From positions 1,984,001 through 2,048,000 of the forward strand of contig NZ_CP070480.1 of assembly GCF_016924835.1 (NCBI RefSeq): a stretch of 64,000 bases of DNA, written 5' to 3'. Both the position numbers and the translations under genes were made by a program. Positions 44,574-53,419 of this stretch are shown piece after piece. The stretch comes from Rothia sp. ZJ932 (lineage in GTDB: Bacteria > Actinomycetota > Actinomycetes > Actinomycetales > Micrococcaceae). Numbering within the stretch: position 1 is the first letter of the stretch; each line of letters begins with the position of its first letter. The notes below the pieces were generated by a model. It made no database searches, had not been told where the DNA came from, and saw nothing but the letters and a program-made list of their open reading frames with translations.

Positions 44574-46667
44574 GTGAATAATACCGAGATGGGTAAGAGG
44601 ATCCTCGAAGGTCTGGGAGGCCCCGAGAATATCTCTCACTTCACCCACTGCGCTACCCGTTTGCGCGTTACCCCCAAGTCCAAGGCAGCAATTGATGCCA
44701 AGGCGATTGAGAACACCCCCGGTGTTCTTTCCATCATTGAGCAGTCAGGTCAGACCCAGGTTGTTTTGGGCGACAAGGTTGAATCTGTTTACAACGAGAT
44801 GCAGAAGCTACCCGGCATGAATCATGTAGGTGAAAGCGCCGCCGCTAACGATGCCAACGAAAAGAAGGCGTCCCCCTTGACCCGTGTCTTCGACGTTCTG
44901 TCAGATTCATTCCGCCCCGTGCTCTGGGCACTGCTGGGTACCTCAATGATCCTGACCCTGATCGTGTTCATGCAGCAGCTGGGCTTCTTTGGTCAGTACA
45001 CCGACCTCACTGGCGAAAGCGTTAACATCGACATTGTGAATGGCCCGCGTCTTGCTGATGCTGACGCGGCAGCAGCGATGCTCAATGAGTGGCGAGCTGC
45101 CTTCCCCTTCTGGTTCATCATGCTGGCAGCCTCCCTGTCTGTTCTGCAGTTCATGCCCATCATGCTGGGTGCGACCGCGGCTAAGCGTCTCGGTGCCAAC
45201 ATGTGGGTTGGTGCAGCTATTCCCGCAGCTCTGATGACCGGCACTTTTCAGGGCTTTGCAGACATCGCTGTAGACGGCGTTGTCCGTGTTCCTTTCTTGG
45301 GTCTTGATCTGCCTCTCTACGTTATGAACTACACCGGTCAGATTTTCCCGCCCCTCTTCGCCGCAGCTCTGCTAGCGCCCCTGGAGCGCTTCTTAAAGAA
45401 GGTCATCCCCACCATGCTTCACATGGTTTTCGTGCCCATGATTTCTGTGATGATTCTGGTTCCCCTAACTGCCTTCCTCATTGGCCCCATCGGCATCAAG
45501 TTCGCGCTCGGTATCTCTGACTTCATTGGCGGCGTCAATGAAGTTGCTCCCTGGCTGGTAGGTGGCGTTATCGCCGGTCTCTACCTGTTTATGGTTCCCC
45601 TGGGTCTGCACTGGCCCCTGAACGCTGTCATGATTAACAACCTGCAGACCACGGGCACTGACTTCATCCAGTCCCCCATGGGCGCTTACAACTTCGCTGT
45701 TTTCGGTGTTGTTACCGGTGTTGCTATCGTGGCTCGCCGCAACAAGGAACTCCGCCAGACCGCCGTTGGTGCAGCCGCCTCCGGTCTGCTCGGTGGTATC
45801 TCTGAGCCCTCCCTATACGGCATTGTTCTGCGTTACAAGCGCGTCTTTCCCCTGATTCTGGTTCCCGCGATTATCGGTGGTGCTACCATCTCAGCTCTGG
45901 GTGTTAAGTCCTACGCTTTCGCCTTCACCTCTCTGATTTCTATTCCTGCTATGCAGCCCTGGTACCTCTACATGGTTGGTCTGGCTATCGCCTTCTTCGG
46001 CGCTATGGCAGGTGTACTGATTTTCGGCTACGAATCAAAGAGCCAGAAGACCGAGCCTGAGGCAGCAGCTGTTGGTGCCCCCGTAGTAGCAGGTAACGCC
46101 GCTGTTGTTGACCCCGTAGAGACCGGGGCCCCTGTAGCTACTCCCACTGAAACCGCAGCAGCTCACACCACTGCACACGGCACCGCATCCGCGCAGCCTG
46201 CAGCTGCCGGTGATATTATCACTCTGACCGCGCCTCTTGAAGGACGCGCGATTCCTCTGGCTGAGGTTCCCGACCCCATCTTCGCAGCAGCGAAGCTCGG
46301 TAAGGGTGTCGCCATTGATCCCAGCGGCAACACCGTAGTGGCTCCTGCTGATGGCAAGATCATCGCAACTCCCGCGTCAGGTCACGCTGTGGGCATCAAG
46401 CTGGATTCCGGTGTTGAACTGCTCATTCACGTGGGTATCGATACCGTGAACCTCGGTGGCGAAGGTTTCACCGTGAAGGTAGCTAAGGGTGAGCGCGTTG
46501 TTGCTGGCCAGGAGCTGATTGTTTTCGATCGCTCTGTAATCGAGAACGCTGGCTACCCGCTGGTTACCCCGGTTCTGGTGACTAACACTGTGAAGTTCGA
46601 CGATGTTGAGGGTTCAACCGGTGCTGTCACCATCGGTGATCAGCTGCTGAAGATTACTACCAAGTAA
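44574..46667 (+). CDS. Beta-glucoside/sucrose-type PTS transporter EIIBCA
   Basis: A 697-residue three-domain PTS permease. Domain order is B-C-A: the EIIB phospho-Cys in FTHCATRLRV (residue 26), EIIC with about ten helices (residues 105-500), then a Pro/Ala/Thr linker and EIIA with the phospho-His in LLIHVGIDTVNLGGEGF (about 618). It imports and phosphorylates a sugar, of the glucose/beta-glucoside/sucrose class by domain order; the exact sugar is not clear. GTG 44574 with AAGGAGAA is chosen. It is a single gene bounded by a hairpin terminator. Confidence 0.9.
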   Translation: MNNTEMGKRILEGLGGPENISHFTHCATRLRVTPKSKAAIDAKAIENTPGVLSIIEQSGQTQVVLGDKVESVYNEMQKLPGMNHVGESAAANDANEKKASPLTRVFDVLSDSFRPVLWALLGTSMILTLIVFMQQLGFFGQYTDLTGESVNIDIVNGPRLADADAAAAMLNEWRAAFPFWFIMLAASLSVLQFMPIMLGATAAKRLGANMWVGAAIPAALMTGTFQGFADIAVDGVVRVPFLGLDLPLYVMNYTGQIFPPLFAAALLAPLERFLKKVIPTMLHMVFVPMISVMILVPLTAFLIGPIGIKFALGISDFIGGVNEVAPWLVGGVIAGLYLFMVPLGLHWPLNAVMINNLQTTGTDFIQSPMGAYNFAVFGVVTGVAIVARRNKELRQTAVGAAASGLLGGISEPSLYGIVLRYKRVFPLILVPAIIGGATISALGVKSYAFAFTSLISIPAMQPWYLYMVGLAIAFFGAMAGVLIFGYESKSQKTEPEAAAVGAPVVAGNAAVVDPVETGAPVATPTETAAAHTTAHGTASAQPAAAGDIITLTAPLEGRAIPLAEVPDPIFAAAKLGKGVAIDPSGNTVVAPADGKIIATPASGHAVGIKLDSGVELLIHVGIDTVNLGGEGFTVKVAKGERVVAGQELIVFDRSVIENAGYPLVTPVLVTNTVKFDDVEGSTGAVTIGDQLLKITTK

Positions 46668-46686
46668 CTAGTAGCTTTTCCCGCAC

Positions 46687-46745
46687 AAAATTGTGCAATT
46701 TTTGTTTGATTCTCCAAGAGAAAAGAACAAAAATTGCACAATTTT
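46687..46745. terminator. Bidirectional hairpin terminator
   Basis: Arms of 20 bases (AAAATTGTGCAATTTTTGTT at 46687-46706, perfect complement at 46726-46745) with a 19-base loop and T/A tracts. It separates the PTS gene from the convergent acetyltransferase gene. Confidence 0.85.
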
Positions 46746-46750
46746 TGTGT

Positions 46751-47228
46751 TTAAAGAGTGAGCTCCATATCCACATGCGGGATGTCGTCTTCGAGGTAGG
46801 GTTCAGAGACCCTGCGAAAGCCGTGGGTCGTATAGAAGGTCTCAGCCAGATGGCTCCTGGGCTGAGATAAAAACAGTGTACACGTGCGGCATAGTGGCGC
46901 GCACATGCTCAATACCGGTCTCCACCAGCTGGTGCCCTAGCCCGGTGCCACGTGCTGATTCTGTGGTGATGATGCGCCCTAAGGGCGCAACGCCCTCCCG
47001 GCGCGGTGAATGATGATCCGCCACCGAGCTACGGTCAAAGATACGCAGGTAAGCCTCAATGTCTCCGTTATTCATGCGGTAGAGGTGCTGGCAGTGGGCA
47101 TCAAGACCGTCGGTATCTTGGTAGGGGCAGTTCTGTTCCACGATGAAAACAGCGGTGCGCGCAGTGACAATGGCGTAGAGTTCAGCGGTCGTAAGCTCGT
47201 CAAAGGTTTTGAGGGTAAAGGCACTCAT
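46751..47228 (-). pseudogene. ElaA-like GNAT acetyltransferase, frameshifted near the C-terminus
   Basis: The frame starts MSAFTLKTFDELTTAELYAI, with RTAVFIVEQNCPYQD and GRIITTESARGTGLGHQLV, the ElaA family acetyl-CoA fold. It ends early at 46842 (ISAQEPSG). One extra base near 46853 breaks the frame: the next frame continues HLAETFYTTHGFRRVSEPYL and ends at the normal stop 46751-46753. The lost part includes the conserved C-terminal strand. It overlaps its intact paralogue upstream by 4 bases. Confidence 0.75.
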
Positions 47229-47707
47229 GGGCGGGGAACCTCCAGAATCATCTTGACGTGAGGTAATCCAACTTCTTCAAATTCTTCACCCACCTGCACG
47301 AATCTTGCCGGCGCATAGTAGGTGTCTTTTAGGTACGACTGGGCATCAATCAGGACTTTTTCAGCCTTGGTTTCTGCGCTCACCCACTCAAGGGCGCGCT
47401 CCAGAATTTTGCGCCCCAGACCGCGTCCGCGCGCTTCAGGTACCACTGCAACGCGAGAGATGGCGTAGGCAGCTGTTACTTGCGGGTAATGGGAGTCAGT
47501 AAGGGTCTCCAGATGAATAAGACGCAGATAAGCAAGAACAGTACCGTTAGAATCTGCGTGAAAGACATGTACGGCGTGACGATCCACCAAATCTGGTTCT
47601 TGCACTGTGAGCTGCTGCCCCACAGTGAAAACTTGAGAACGGGCTATGTAAATCGCGTTGAGCTCTTCAAGGGTTAACTCGTAAAACTGCTTGACCTGAA
47701 ACATCAT
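47225..47707 (-). CDS. ElaA-like GNAT acetyltransferase
   Basis: A 160-residue GNAT protein with the ElaA pattern: LTLEELNAIYIARSQVFTVG, YAISRVAVVPEARGRGLGRK (acetyl-CoA loop R-G-R-G-L-G) and the C-terminal ARFVQVGEEFEEVGLPHV. ATG 47707 or 47704 (MMFQVKQFYEL) is chosen as the family start. It overlaps its frameshifted tandem paralogue downstream, so a duplication with one decaying copy is likely. Confidence 0.82.
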   Translation of the reverse strand: MMFQVKQFYELTLEELNAIYIARSQVFTVGQQLTVQEPDLVDRHAVHVFHADSNGTVLAYLRLIHLETLTDSHYPQVTAAYAISRVAVVPEARGRGLGRKILERALEWVSAETKAEKVLIDAQSYLKDTYYAPARFVQVGEEFEEVGLPHVKMILEVPRP

Positions 47708-47904
47708 AAAATTCAGACTACAGCTTGGTAATATTCGCTGACCCATCGCTGTCTCGCATAGCGTACTGCTCCCCGTTTGTTGCGCTTCATTTCAGGGCTT
47801 TAAGGGTCTCCAGCAGTCAGATGGACGGTTCCCTATTTTTTGGGTTAACAAAAACTTAACATCCAAATTCCCTTTTCCATTTCATTTTCTAAGACTTCAT
47901 GACC

Positions 47905-47948
47905 TATGATAAAACCACACTTCGTGTTACCAGTCACAGGCGCCTGTG
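47905..47948 (+). promoter_or_regulatory. Candidate promoter and operator of the oligopeptide operon
   Basis: A -10-like TATGAT (47905-47910) is followed by a perfect 14-base palindrome, CACAGGCGCCTGTG (47935-47948), about where transcription would have begun. The -35 region is weak. The palindrome is a good operator candidate. Confidence 0.4.
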
Positions 47949-48008
47949 GCAGGGGTCATTAGGCCGCAACACTTACATCACTCATTCATATAGAAGGAGA
48001 CCAAAAGC

Positions 48009-49766
48009 ATGCGCTCTTCACGTATCTCAAGCGCTCTCAGCCTGACCGCAGTCGCAGCACTCGGCCTCACCGCCTGCGCCTCAACCGGTTCAGGTAGCTC
48101 ATCAGGTGCAGCCGGCTCAGAAGACAAGTCAGTGTCAATGGCAATCACCAACGTCTTCACCTCACTCAACACTGACGCTGCCGAGGGTAACAGCGACACC
48201 AACGGCACCGTTGACCAGCTCACTTCCCGCGGTTTCTACACCGTCACTGACACCTTCGACATTCGCCACAACGAATGGTTCGGCTCCTACGGCATGACCG
48301 AAGAGGGCGAAGGTATCAAGGTTGATTACAAGGTTAACGACGGCCAGAAGTGGTCAGACGGCAACGACATCGACAAGGGCGATTTGCTCTTGGCATGGGC
48401 TAACCTCTCAGGCTACTTCAACGGCGAAGGCGAAGAAGGTATCACCTACTTCGACTACGCTGGTGACACCGGCGGTCTCGGTGGCGCAAACAAGCCCACC
48501 CTGGGCGAAGACGGTCGCTCCATCTCCTTCACCTACCCCCAAGCTTTCGCTGACTGGGAAATCGCTTACGATCTAACCAAGCCCGCTCACGTTGTTGCTG
48601 AACTCGCAGGCATGGACGAAGCAAAACTCGTTGAAGTTCTTGAAACCGCAACCCCCGGTGAAGAAAACGCTGACCTGCGCAAGATTGCTGATGCGTGGAA
48701 CACCGGCTACAACACCACCACCATGCCTGAGAACGAGGCACTGCTGGTAGGTAACGGTCCTTACTTGGTTTCAGGTGTTACCGAAAACCAGGACCTCACC
48801 CTGACTGCGAACCCCAACTACCAGGGCGATGTAAAGCCCAAGGTTAACGAAATCGTTCTCAAGACCATCCCCGACGCTGCAGCTCAGGTTCAGGCGCTCC
48901 AGAACGGTGACGTCAACATGATTGCCCCCCAGGCATCCATCGACACCGTGTCACAGGTTGAAGGCATTAAAAGTGTTACCACCAACGTCCAGCCCGACCA
49001 GGCATACGATCACCTCGATTTGAACATGGTAGAGGGTAGCCCCTTCACCGATGAGAACGTCCGCAAGGCATTCTTGCTGACTATCCCCCGTCAGGACATC
49101 GTTAACAAGCTCATCAAGCCCATGTCAGACAAGGCTGTAGTTCTGAACTCACAGCTTTACGTCTCATCAGATGGTGATGCATACGACAAGACCATCGAGT
49201 CCAACAACTCATCTGAGTACCCCTCAGACAACATGGACGCGAACATCGAAAAGGCTAAGGAACTGCTGGCAGGCAAGACTCCTACCGTTCGTATTCTTTA
49301 CAACAACAAGAACACCAACCGCATCAACTCCTACCAGATGATCAAGGAATCAGCTGAGAAGGCAGGCTTCAAGGTTGAGGACGCAGGTAGCGAAGAGTGG
49401 GCAAAGCTACTGGTTACCGGCTCTGAGGGCACCTACGACGCTTCAATCTACGGTTGGGTTTCATCAGGTGTTGGTAACGAGTCACTGGGTCAGATTTTTA
49501 AGACCGGTTCAAGCTCAAACTTCACCAGCTACTCCAACGCAACCGTTGACGCAGCTGCTAACGAGATCATGAAGACCACCGATCAGGACAAGATTGACAC
49601 CCTCAAGATGTCAGCAGATGCCGAGCTGTTCAAGGACGCTTACGGTCTGCCCCTCTTCCAGTCAGTTGCAGTTGCTGCTTACAGCGACTTCATCACCGGT
49701 GTAAAGCCCAAGCCTGGTCAGCGCCCCCTTACCTGGAACGCTGAAGAGTGGGACATTGCTGAGTAA
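48009..49766 (+). CDS. Oligopeptide ABC transporter substrate-binding lipoprotein
   Basis: A 585-residue SBP_bac_5 family lipoprotein. The signal peptide ends in the lipobox LTAC, followed by a Ser/Gly-rich linker. The family pattern KWSDGNDIDKGDLLLAWANL is visible, with VGNGPYLVSG and FTDENVRKAFLLTIPRQDIV further on. It delivers peptides to the permease encoded downstream. AGAAGGAGA precedes ATG 48009. A hairpin between this gene and the permease genes would give excess binding protein, as is usual. Confidence 0.93.
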   Translation: MRSSRISSALSLTAVAALGLTACASTGSGSSSGAAGSEDKSVSMAITNVFTSLNTDAAEGNSDTNGTVDQLTSRGFYTVTDTFDIRHNEWFGSYGMTEEGEGIKVDYKVNDGQKWSDGNDIDKGDLLLAWANLSGYFNGEGEEGITYFDYAGDTGGLGGANKPTLGEDGRSISFTYPQAFADWEIAYDLTKPAHVVAELAGMDEAKLVEVLETATPGEENADLRKIADAWNTGYNTTTMPENEALLVGNGPYLVSGVTENQDLTLTANPNYQGDVKPKVNEIVLKTIPDAAAQVQALQNGDVNMIAPQASIDTVSQVEGIKSVTTNVQPDQAYDHLDLNMVEGSPFTDENVRKAFLLTIPRQDIVNKLIKPMSDKAVVLNSQLYVSSDGDAYDKTIESNNSSEYPSDNMDANIEKAKELLAGKTPTVRILYNNKNTNRINSYQMIKESAEKAGFKVEDAGSEEWAKLLVTGSEGTYDASIYGWVSSGVGNESLGQIFKTGSSSNFTSYSNATVDAAANEIMKTTDQDKIDTLKMSADAELFKDAYGLPLFQSVAVAAYSDFITGVKPKPGQRPLTWNAEEWDIAE

Positions 49767-49816
49767 CTCAGCACTACGCACTAACCGCCTACACGCCAAT
49801 CCGGTCAATTAGGTAT

Positions 49817-49850
49817 GAGCGCGGATGCTATAGGCATCCGCGCTCTGGTT
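49817..49850 (+). terminator. Hairpin between binding protein and permease genes
   Basis: A perfect 12-bp stem (GAGCGCGGATGC at 49817-49828, complement at 49834-49845) followed by TGGTT. It probably ends most transcripts after the binding-protein gene and lets some read on. Confidence 0.7.
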
Positions 49851-49896
49851 GCATAAAATAAGACTTCATTTTTTCCATAACCCCAGGAACAAACTC

Positions 49897-51429
49897 ATGT
49901 TAATGTACGTAGCGAGGCGCCTACTGACAGCAGTGTTCATCCTCTTTGGTGCATCCTTTCTGATTTATCTTCTCACCGCCGCTGCCGGTGACCCGCTCGA
50001 AGAGCTGCGCACTATGCAAAGTGCGAACAAAGAGATGCTCATTGCCCAACGCACCGAAGCGCTCAACCTCGATGTACCAGCGCCACTGCGCTACTTCATA
50101 TGGCTCAGTGGTGTACTCGGCTGCTTTACGGGCCAGTGCGATTTTGGGCAGAACCTAGCGGGTACCCCCGTGACACAGTTGCTGTCTAACGCTATCTACC
50201 AGACCCTGGTTCTGGTCGTAGCCTCGACCATTTTGTCAATCCTTATCGGTGTCAGCCTCGGTATTCTCTCGGCGCTTCGCCAGTACTCAGGTTTTGACTA
50301 CACCATCACCTTCACCAGCTTCCTCTTCTTCTCACTGCCGTCCTTCTGGATTGCGGTTCTGCTCAAAGAGTTCTTAGCAATCGGGTTCAACAACTTTCTG
50401 CGTAACCCGCAGGTGACGATTCCCACTACCTTGTTAATCTCAGCGATAGCTGGTCTCTTCTGGTTCGCCGCATCATTCGGCAAAACCAAAACCCGCATTT
50501 TGATGGGTGTCTTCGGCTTCGTTCTCACCGCGGCAATCATTGTTTTTGTGTCAATGACTGAGTGGATGCTCTACCCCTTCTTGGGCATTCCCTTCCTGGT
50601 AATCCTGGGTCTCATCACCGCTGTAGTAGCCACCCTGCTCATTTCTGGTCTGCGCAACAAGCGCGCTCTTACCTCGGGTCTGTTCATGGTCGCAGTGGGC
50701 TTGGCAATCTACTTCCCCGTTCAGCAGTTGCTCAACCAAGCAACCTTCCTGATGATCGTGCTGATTACTGCAGCGCTCGTCCTCATCGGCCTAGCAGTTG
50801 GAGCTGGCGCAGGCGGTTATGACCGCGGTCAGGGCATGCGCGTCGGCGCCATCACCGGTTTTGTCATGGCGCTACTCATTTTCACTGACCGCTTCATGCA
50901 GTCATGGAACGACTACATCACCAACCCGCGCATTAAGGGACGCCCCATCCCCACCGCCAACGCATCAACCCCCAACCTCAACGGGGATTTCTGGATTACC
51001 GGTCTTGACACCATGACACACATCCTGCTGCCCACCATCGCCCTCACCCTGATCTCACTTGCCAGCTACTCACGCTACTCACGCGCGTCCATGCTGGAAA
51101 TCATGAATCAGGACTACATTCGCACCGCACGCGCCAAGGGCGTTTCAGAGCGCGGAGTCGTCATGAAGCACGCCTTCCGCAACGCGCTGATTCCTCTGGC
51201 AACTATCATCGCAATGGACTTTGGTGGCATCATCGGCGGTGCAGCTGTCACCGAACGCATCTTTGCCTTCAAGGGCATGGGTTCGCTGTTCCTAGACTCA
51301 CTGGCACACACCGACCCCAACCCCGTCATGGGCGTCTTCCTCATCACCGGTCTGATGGCACTGGTCTTCAACCTCGTTGCAGACCTGCTCTACTCCGTTC
51401 TTGATCCGCGCGTTAGGGTGAAAGCATAA
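49897..51429 (+). CDS. Oligopeptide ABC transporter permease (DppB type, enlarged)
   Basis: A 510-residue membrane protein. The N-terminus (YVARRLLTAVFILFGASFLI) and the EAA loop (RTARAKGVSERGVVMKHAFRNALIP-type segment near residue 410) are those of DppB/OppB. The usual length is about 310-340; the extra 170 residues (about 180-350) add several hydrophobic helices between the permease core helices. ATG 49897 is chosen with AGGAAC upstream. It overlaps the next permease gene by one base. Confidence 0.9.
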   Translation: MLMYVARRLLTAVFILFGASFLIYLLTAAAGDPLEELRTMQSANKEMLIAQRTEALNLDVPAPLRYFIWLSGVLGCFTGQCDFGQNLAGTPVTQLLSNAIYQTLVLVVASTILSILIGVSLGILSALRQYSGFDYTITFTSFLFFSLPSFWIAVLLKEFLAIGFNNFLRNPQVTIPTTLLISAIAGLFWFAASFGKTKTRILMGVFGFVLTAAIIVFVSMTEWMLYPFLGIPFLVILGLITAVVATLLISGLRNKRALTSGLFMVAVGLAIYFPVQQLLNQATFLMIVLITAALVLIGLAVGAGAGGYDRGQGMRVGAITGFVMALLIFTDRFMQSWNDYITNPRIKGRPIPTANASTPNLNGDFWITGLDTMTHILLPTIALTLISLASYSRYSRASMLEIMNQDYIRTARAKGVSERGVVMKHAFRNALIPLATIIAMDFGGIIGGAAVTERIFAFKGMGSLFLDSLAHTDPNPVMGVFLITGLMALVFNLVADLLYSVLDPRVRVKA

Positions 51430-52574
51430 TGAGCAACACTACAAACACCAACGGTAGCCACAAGGCTCCCACCACAGAAACCACCGCTCTACGCGCTGTT
51501 GAGACCAACACTGATATTCGTGCCCAAGAATCAGCGGGCAAGACCCAGGGTCAGATTGTTCGTAAGCGCTTTAGGCAGAACACCGGCGCTGTTGTATCGC
51601 TGCTCATCATCGTTGGCATCTTCTTACTCTCAATGACCGCTATGGGCATCGGCCCGATTCCCGGTTGGTGGAAGTACAGCCACACCGAAATGCAGTCAGT
51701 GCTCAACGGCGGTGCGCCCAACGCAACCCACTGGTTTGGTCAGGACGCCACAGGCCGTGACCTCTTCGCCATGACCATGCGCGGTATTCAAAACACCTTC
51801 CTCGTAGTGGTCCTTATCAGCGGCATTGCCGGCTTCTTGGGCGTTCTCTTCGGCGGTATGGCAGGTTACTACCGTGGCTGGGTTGAAGCGGTCATCATGC
51901 GTTTCACCGACATGATTATCATTATTCCGCTCATGCTGCTCACCGCTGTGCTCGGTAAAATTGCCGGTAGCTACTTTCAGGGCACCTGGAGCGTTATCGC
52001 TCTCGGTATCATCGTTGGTCTGCTCTTCTGGAGCTCACTGGCGCGTCTGGTACGTGCGGAATTTTTGACCCTGCGCGAACGTGAGTTTGTGGACGCTGCC
52101 CGCCTAGCAGGTGCCTCAGATATGCGCATCATCTTCAAGCACATTCTGCCCAACGCTATTGGCGTGGTGACCGTGAACGTCTCATTGATGATGTCTAGCG
52201 CGATTCTCACCGAAACCGCTCTCAGCTACTTGGGCTTCGGTGTGAAGCAGCCTGACTGGTCACTGGGTTCACTGATTTCAGCTAACCAGTCTGCATTCTC
52301 AACCCGCCCCTGGCTTTTCTGGTTCCCCGGTCTCTTCATCCTGGTGCTTTCACTGTGCATCAACTTCGTAGGCGATGGTCTGCGTGATGCCTTCGACCCC
52401 CGCCAGAAAAAGTTCAACCCCCGCAAGGCGAAAGAGCGCACCGCTCACTCCGCTGAAAACGGCTTGAACGTTGAGGGTCTGGCAGTGGCAGCACCCGGGG
52501 AAGCCACCATCAACGTGGGGCAAACAATCCACGAGGGTGATAACACCCCCGATGCCGGCAAGGCACACCGCTAG
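51429..52574 (+). CDS. Oligopeptide ABC transporter permease (DppC type)
   Basis: A 381-residue permease. The N-terminal RKRFRQNTGAVVSLLIIVGI and the EAA loop DAARLAGASDMRIIFKHILP identify DppC/OppC. A polar N-terminal tail of about 45 residues and a C-terminal tail of about 50 residues flank the six-helix core. Its ATG overlaps the preceding stop codon (TAATG), so the two permeases are coupled. Confidence 0.92.
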   Translation: MSNTTNTNGSHKAPTTETTALRAVETNTDIRAQESAGKTQGQIVRKRFRQNTGAVVSLLIIVGIFLLSMTAMGIGPIPGWWKYSHTEMQSVLNGGAPNATHWFGQDATGRDLFAMTMRGIQNTFLVVVLISGIAGFLGVLFGGMAGYYRGWVEAVIMRFTDMIIIIPLMLLTAVLGKIAGSYFQGTWSVIALGIIVGLLFWSSLARLVRAEFLTLREREFVDAARLAGASDMRIIFKHILPNAIGVVTVNVSLMMSSAILTETALSYLGFGVKQPDWSLGSLISANQSAFSTRPWLFWFPGLFILVLSLCINFVGDGLRDAFDPRQKKFNPRKAKERTAHSAENGLNVEGLAVAAPGEATINVGQTIHEGDNTPDAGKAHR

Positions 52575-52600
52575 AACTCACCCCTGAGCTCAGGCGAAAG

Positions 52601-52632
52601 GGCGGACGCACCCTCACCGGCGCGTCCGCCCC
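52601..52632 (+). terminator. Hairpin built from the GGACGCG motif
   Basis: GGGCGGACGC (52601-52610) pairs perfectly with GCGTCCGCCC (52623-52632), with a 12-base loop. Each arm carries a copy of the window-wide motif core. It sits 26 bases after the DppC-type gene. No T-tract follows. Confidence 0.6.
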
Positions 52633-52700
52633 ACCAGAAAATTTCATACAAAATTTCAGAGAGAAACTAAAGCTCCCCTCGGGCACCTAGGGTAAATCTT

Positions 52701-53321
52701 TTACAGTAGGACGCTCAGGGCAGCAGCAAGAGCCAGTAGGGCAAAGATAACCCCGCCTTTAACATCGAAGGTTGTTTCTTCAATATTGGGGAAACTCTCA
52801 AGGTGCTCTGCCTCAACGATTTCTTGCCAGTACCCGCGGGCAACCAAAGCCGCCCCACCTGCAAGAGAATGGGGCAAATCGCTGGTACGCAAGCCGCCCT
52901 CAGCACCGTAGGAGATACTCGGTACGTTCTTGGTATCAACGGTCTTACGGTTCATCGCCGCAGCCATACCGTTACTGGGAACAGCAAATGACTGGTAGCG
53001 TCGTTGCGAAGTAACCGCGGTGAAGTGGAACTTCGTTGAGATATCAACCAGGTTAGGGTAACCCACCCGGTGATACTTAAAGGGGTTCTTCACCCGAATC
53101 TCCTCACGGTCGATCTCAAGCACGGGCGAACCCAGCAAGTACCAGACACCGTAGGCAAGGAAAAACCAGGGCCAGCACCCGGTCAAAAGAGCAGCCACCC
53201 CGTATTCCATAACGGTTGTGGCACACAGAATCAGGGCTACTATCACTGCGAAAGCGGTATATACATACCCGGTTCTAGCGCGAAAGCGAACCGGCGGGTC
53301 TATCAAGTACTGGGATTTCAT
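52701..53321 (-). CDS. PH-domain membrane protein
   Basis: A 206-residue protein with two N-terminal hydrophobic segments (about residues 17-35 and 42-63), then a bacterial PH-like domain (LEIDREEIRVKNPFKYHRVG) and a C-terminal hydrophobic segment. Such proteins are common in actinobacteria with no assigned function. It is transcribed against the flanking peptide-transporter genes and so interrupts that operon. Confidence 0.7.
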   Translation of the reverse strand: MKSQYLIDPPVRFRARTGYVYTAFAVIVALILCATTVMEYGVAALLTGCWPWFFLAYGVWYLLGSPVLEIDREEIRVKNPFKYHRVGYPNLVDISTKFHFTAVTSQRRYQSFAVPSNGMAAAMNRKTVDTKNVPSISYGAEGGLRTSDLPHSLAGGAALVARGYWQEIVEAEHLESFPNIEETTFDVKGGVIFALLALAAALSVLL

Positions 53322-53419
53322 AGTTTTAGTATTTTCTCAAACAAATGGGGAAGGTGCCGACAAACGCACTCACCCATTTCTAGAAGATTTCAACAGCAAA
53401 GAGTTGGGAAGCAGTACTC

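Noticed and set aside
49817-49850. The hairpin inside the oligopeptide operon as evidence for two separate operons
   Set aside because: Hairpins after the binding-protein gene are common in such operons and set expression ratios; no new promoter is evident before the permease gene.
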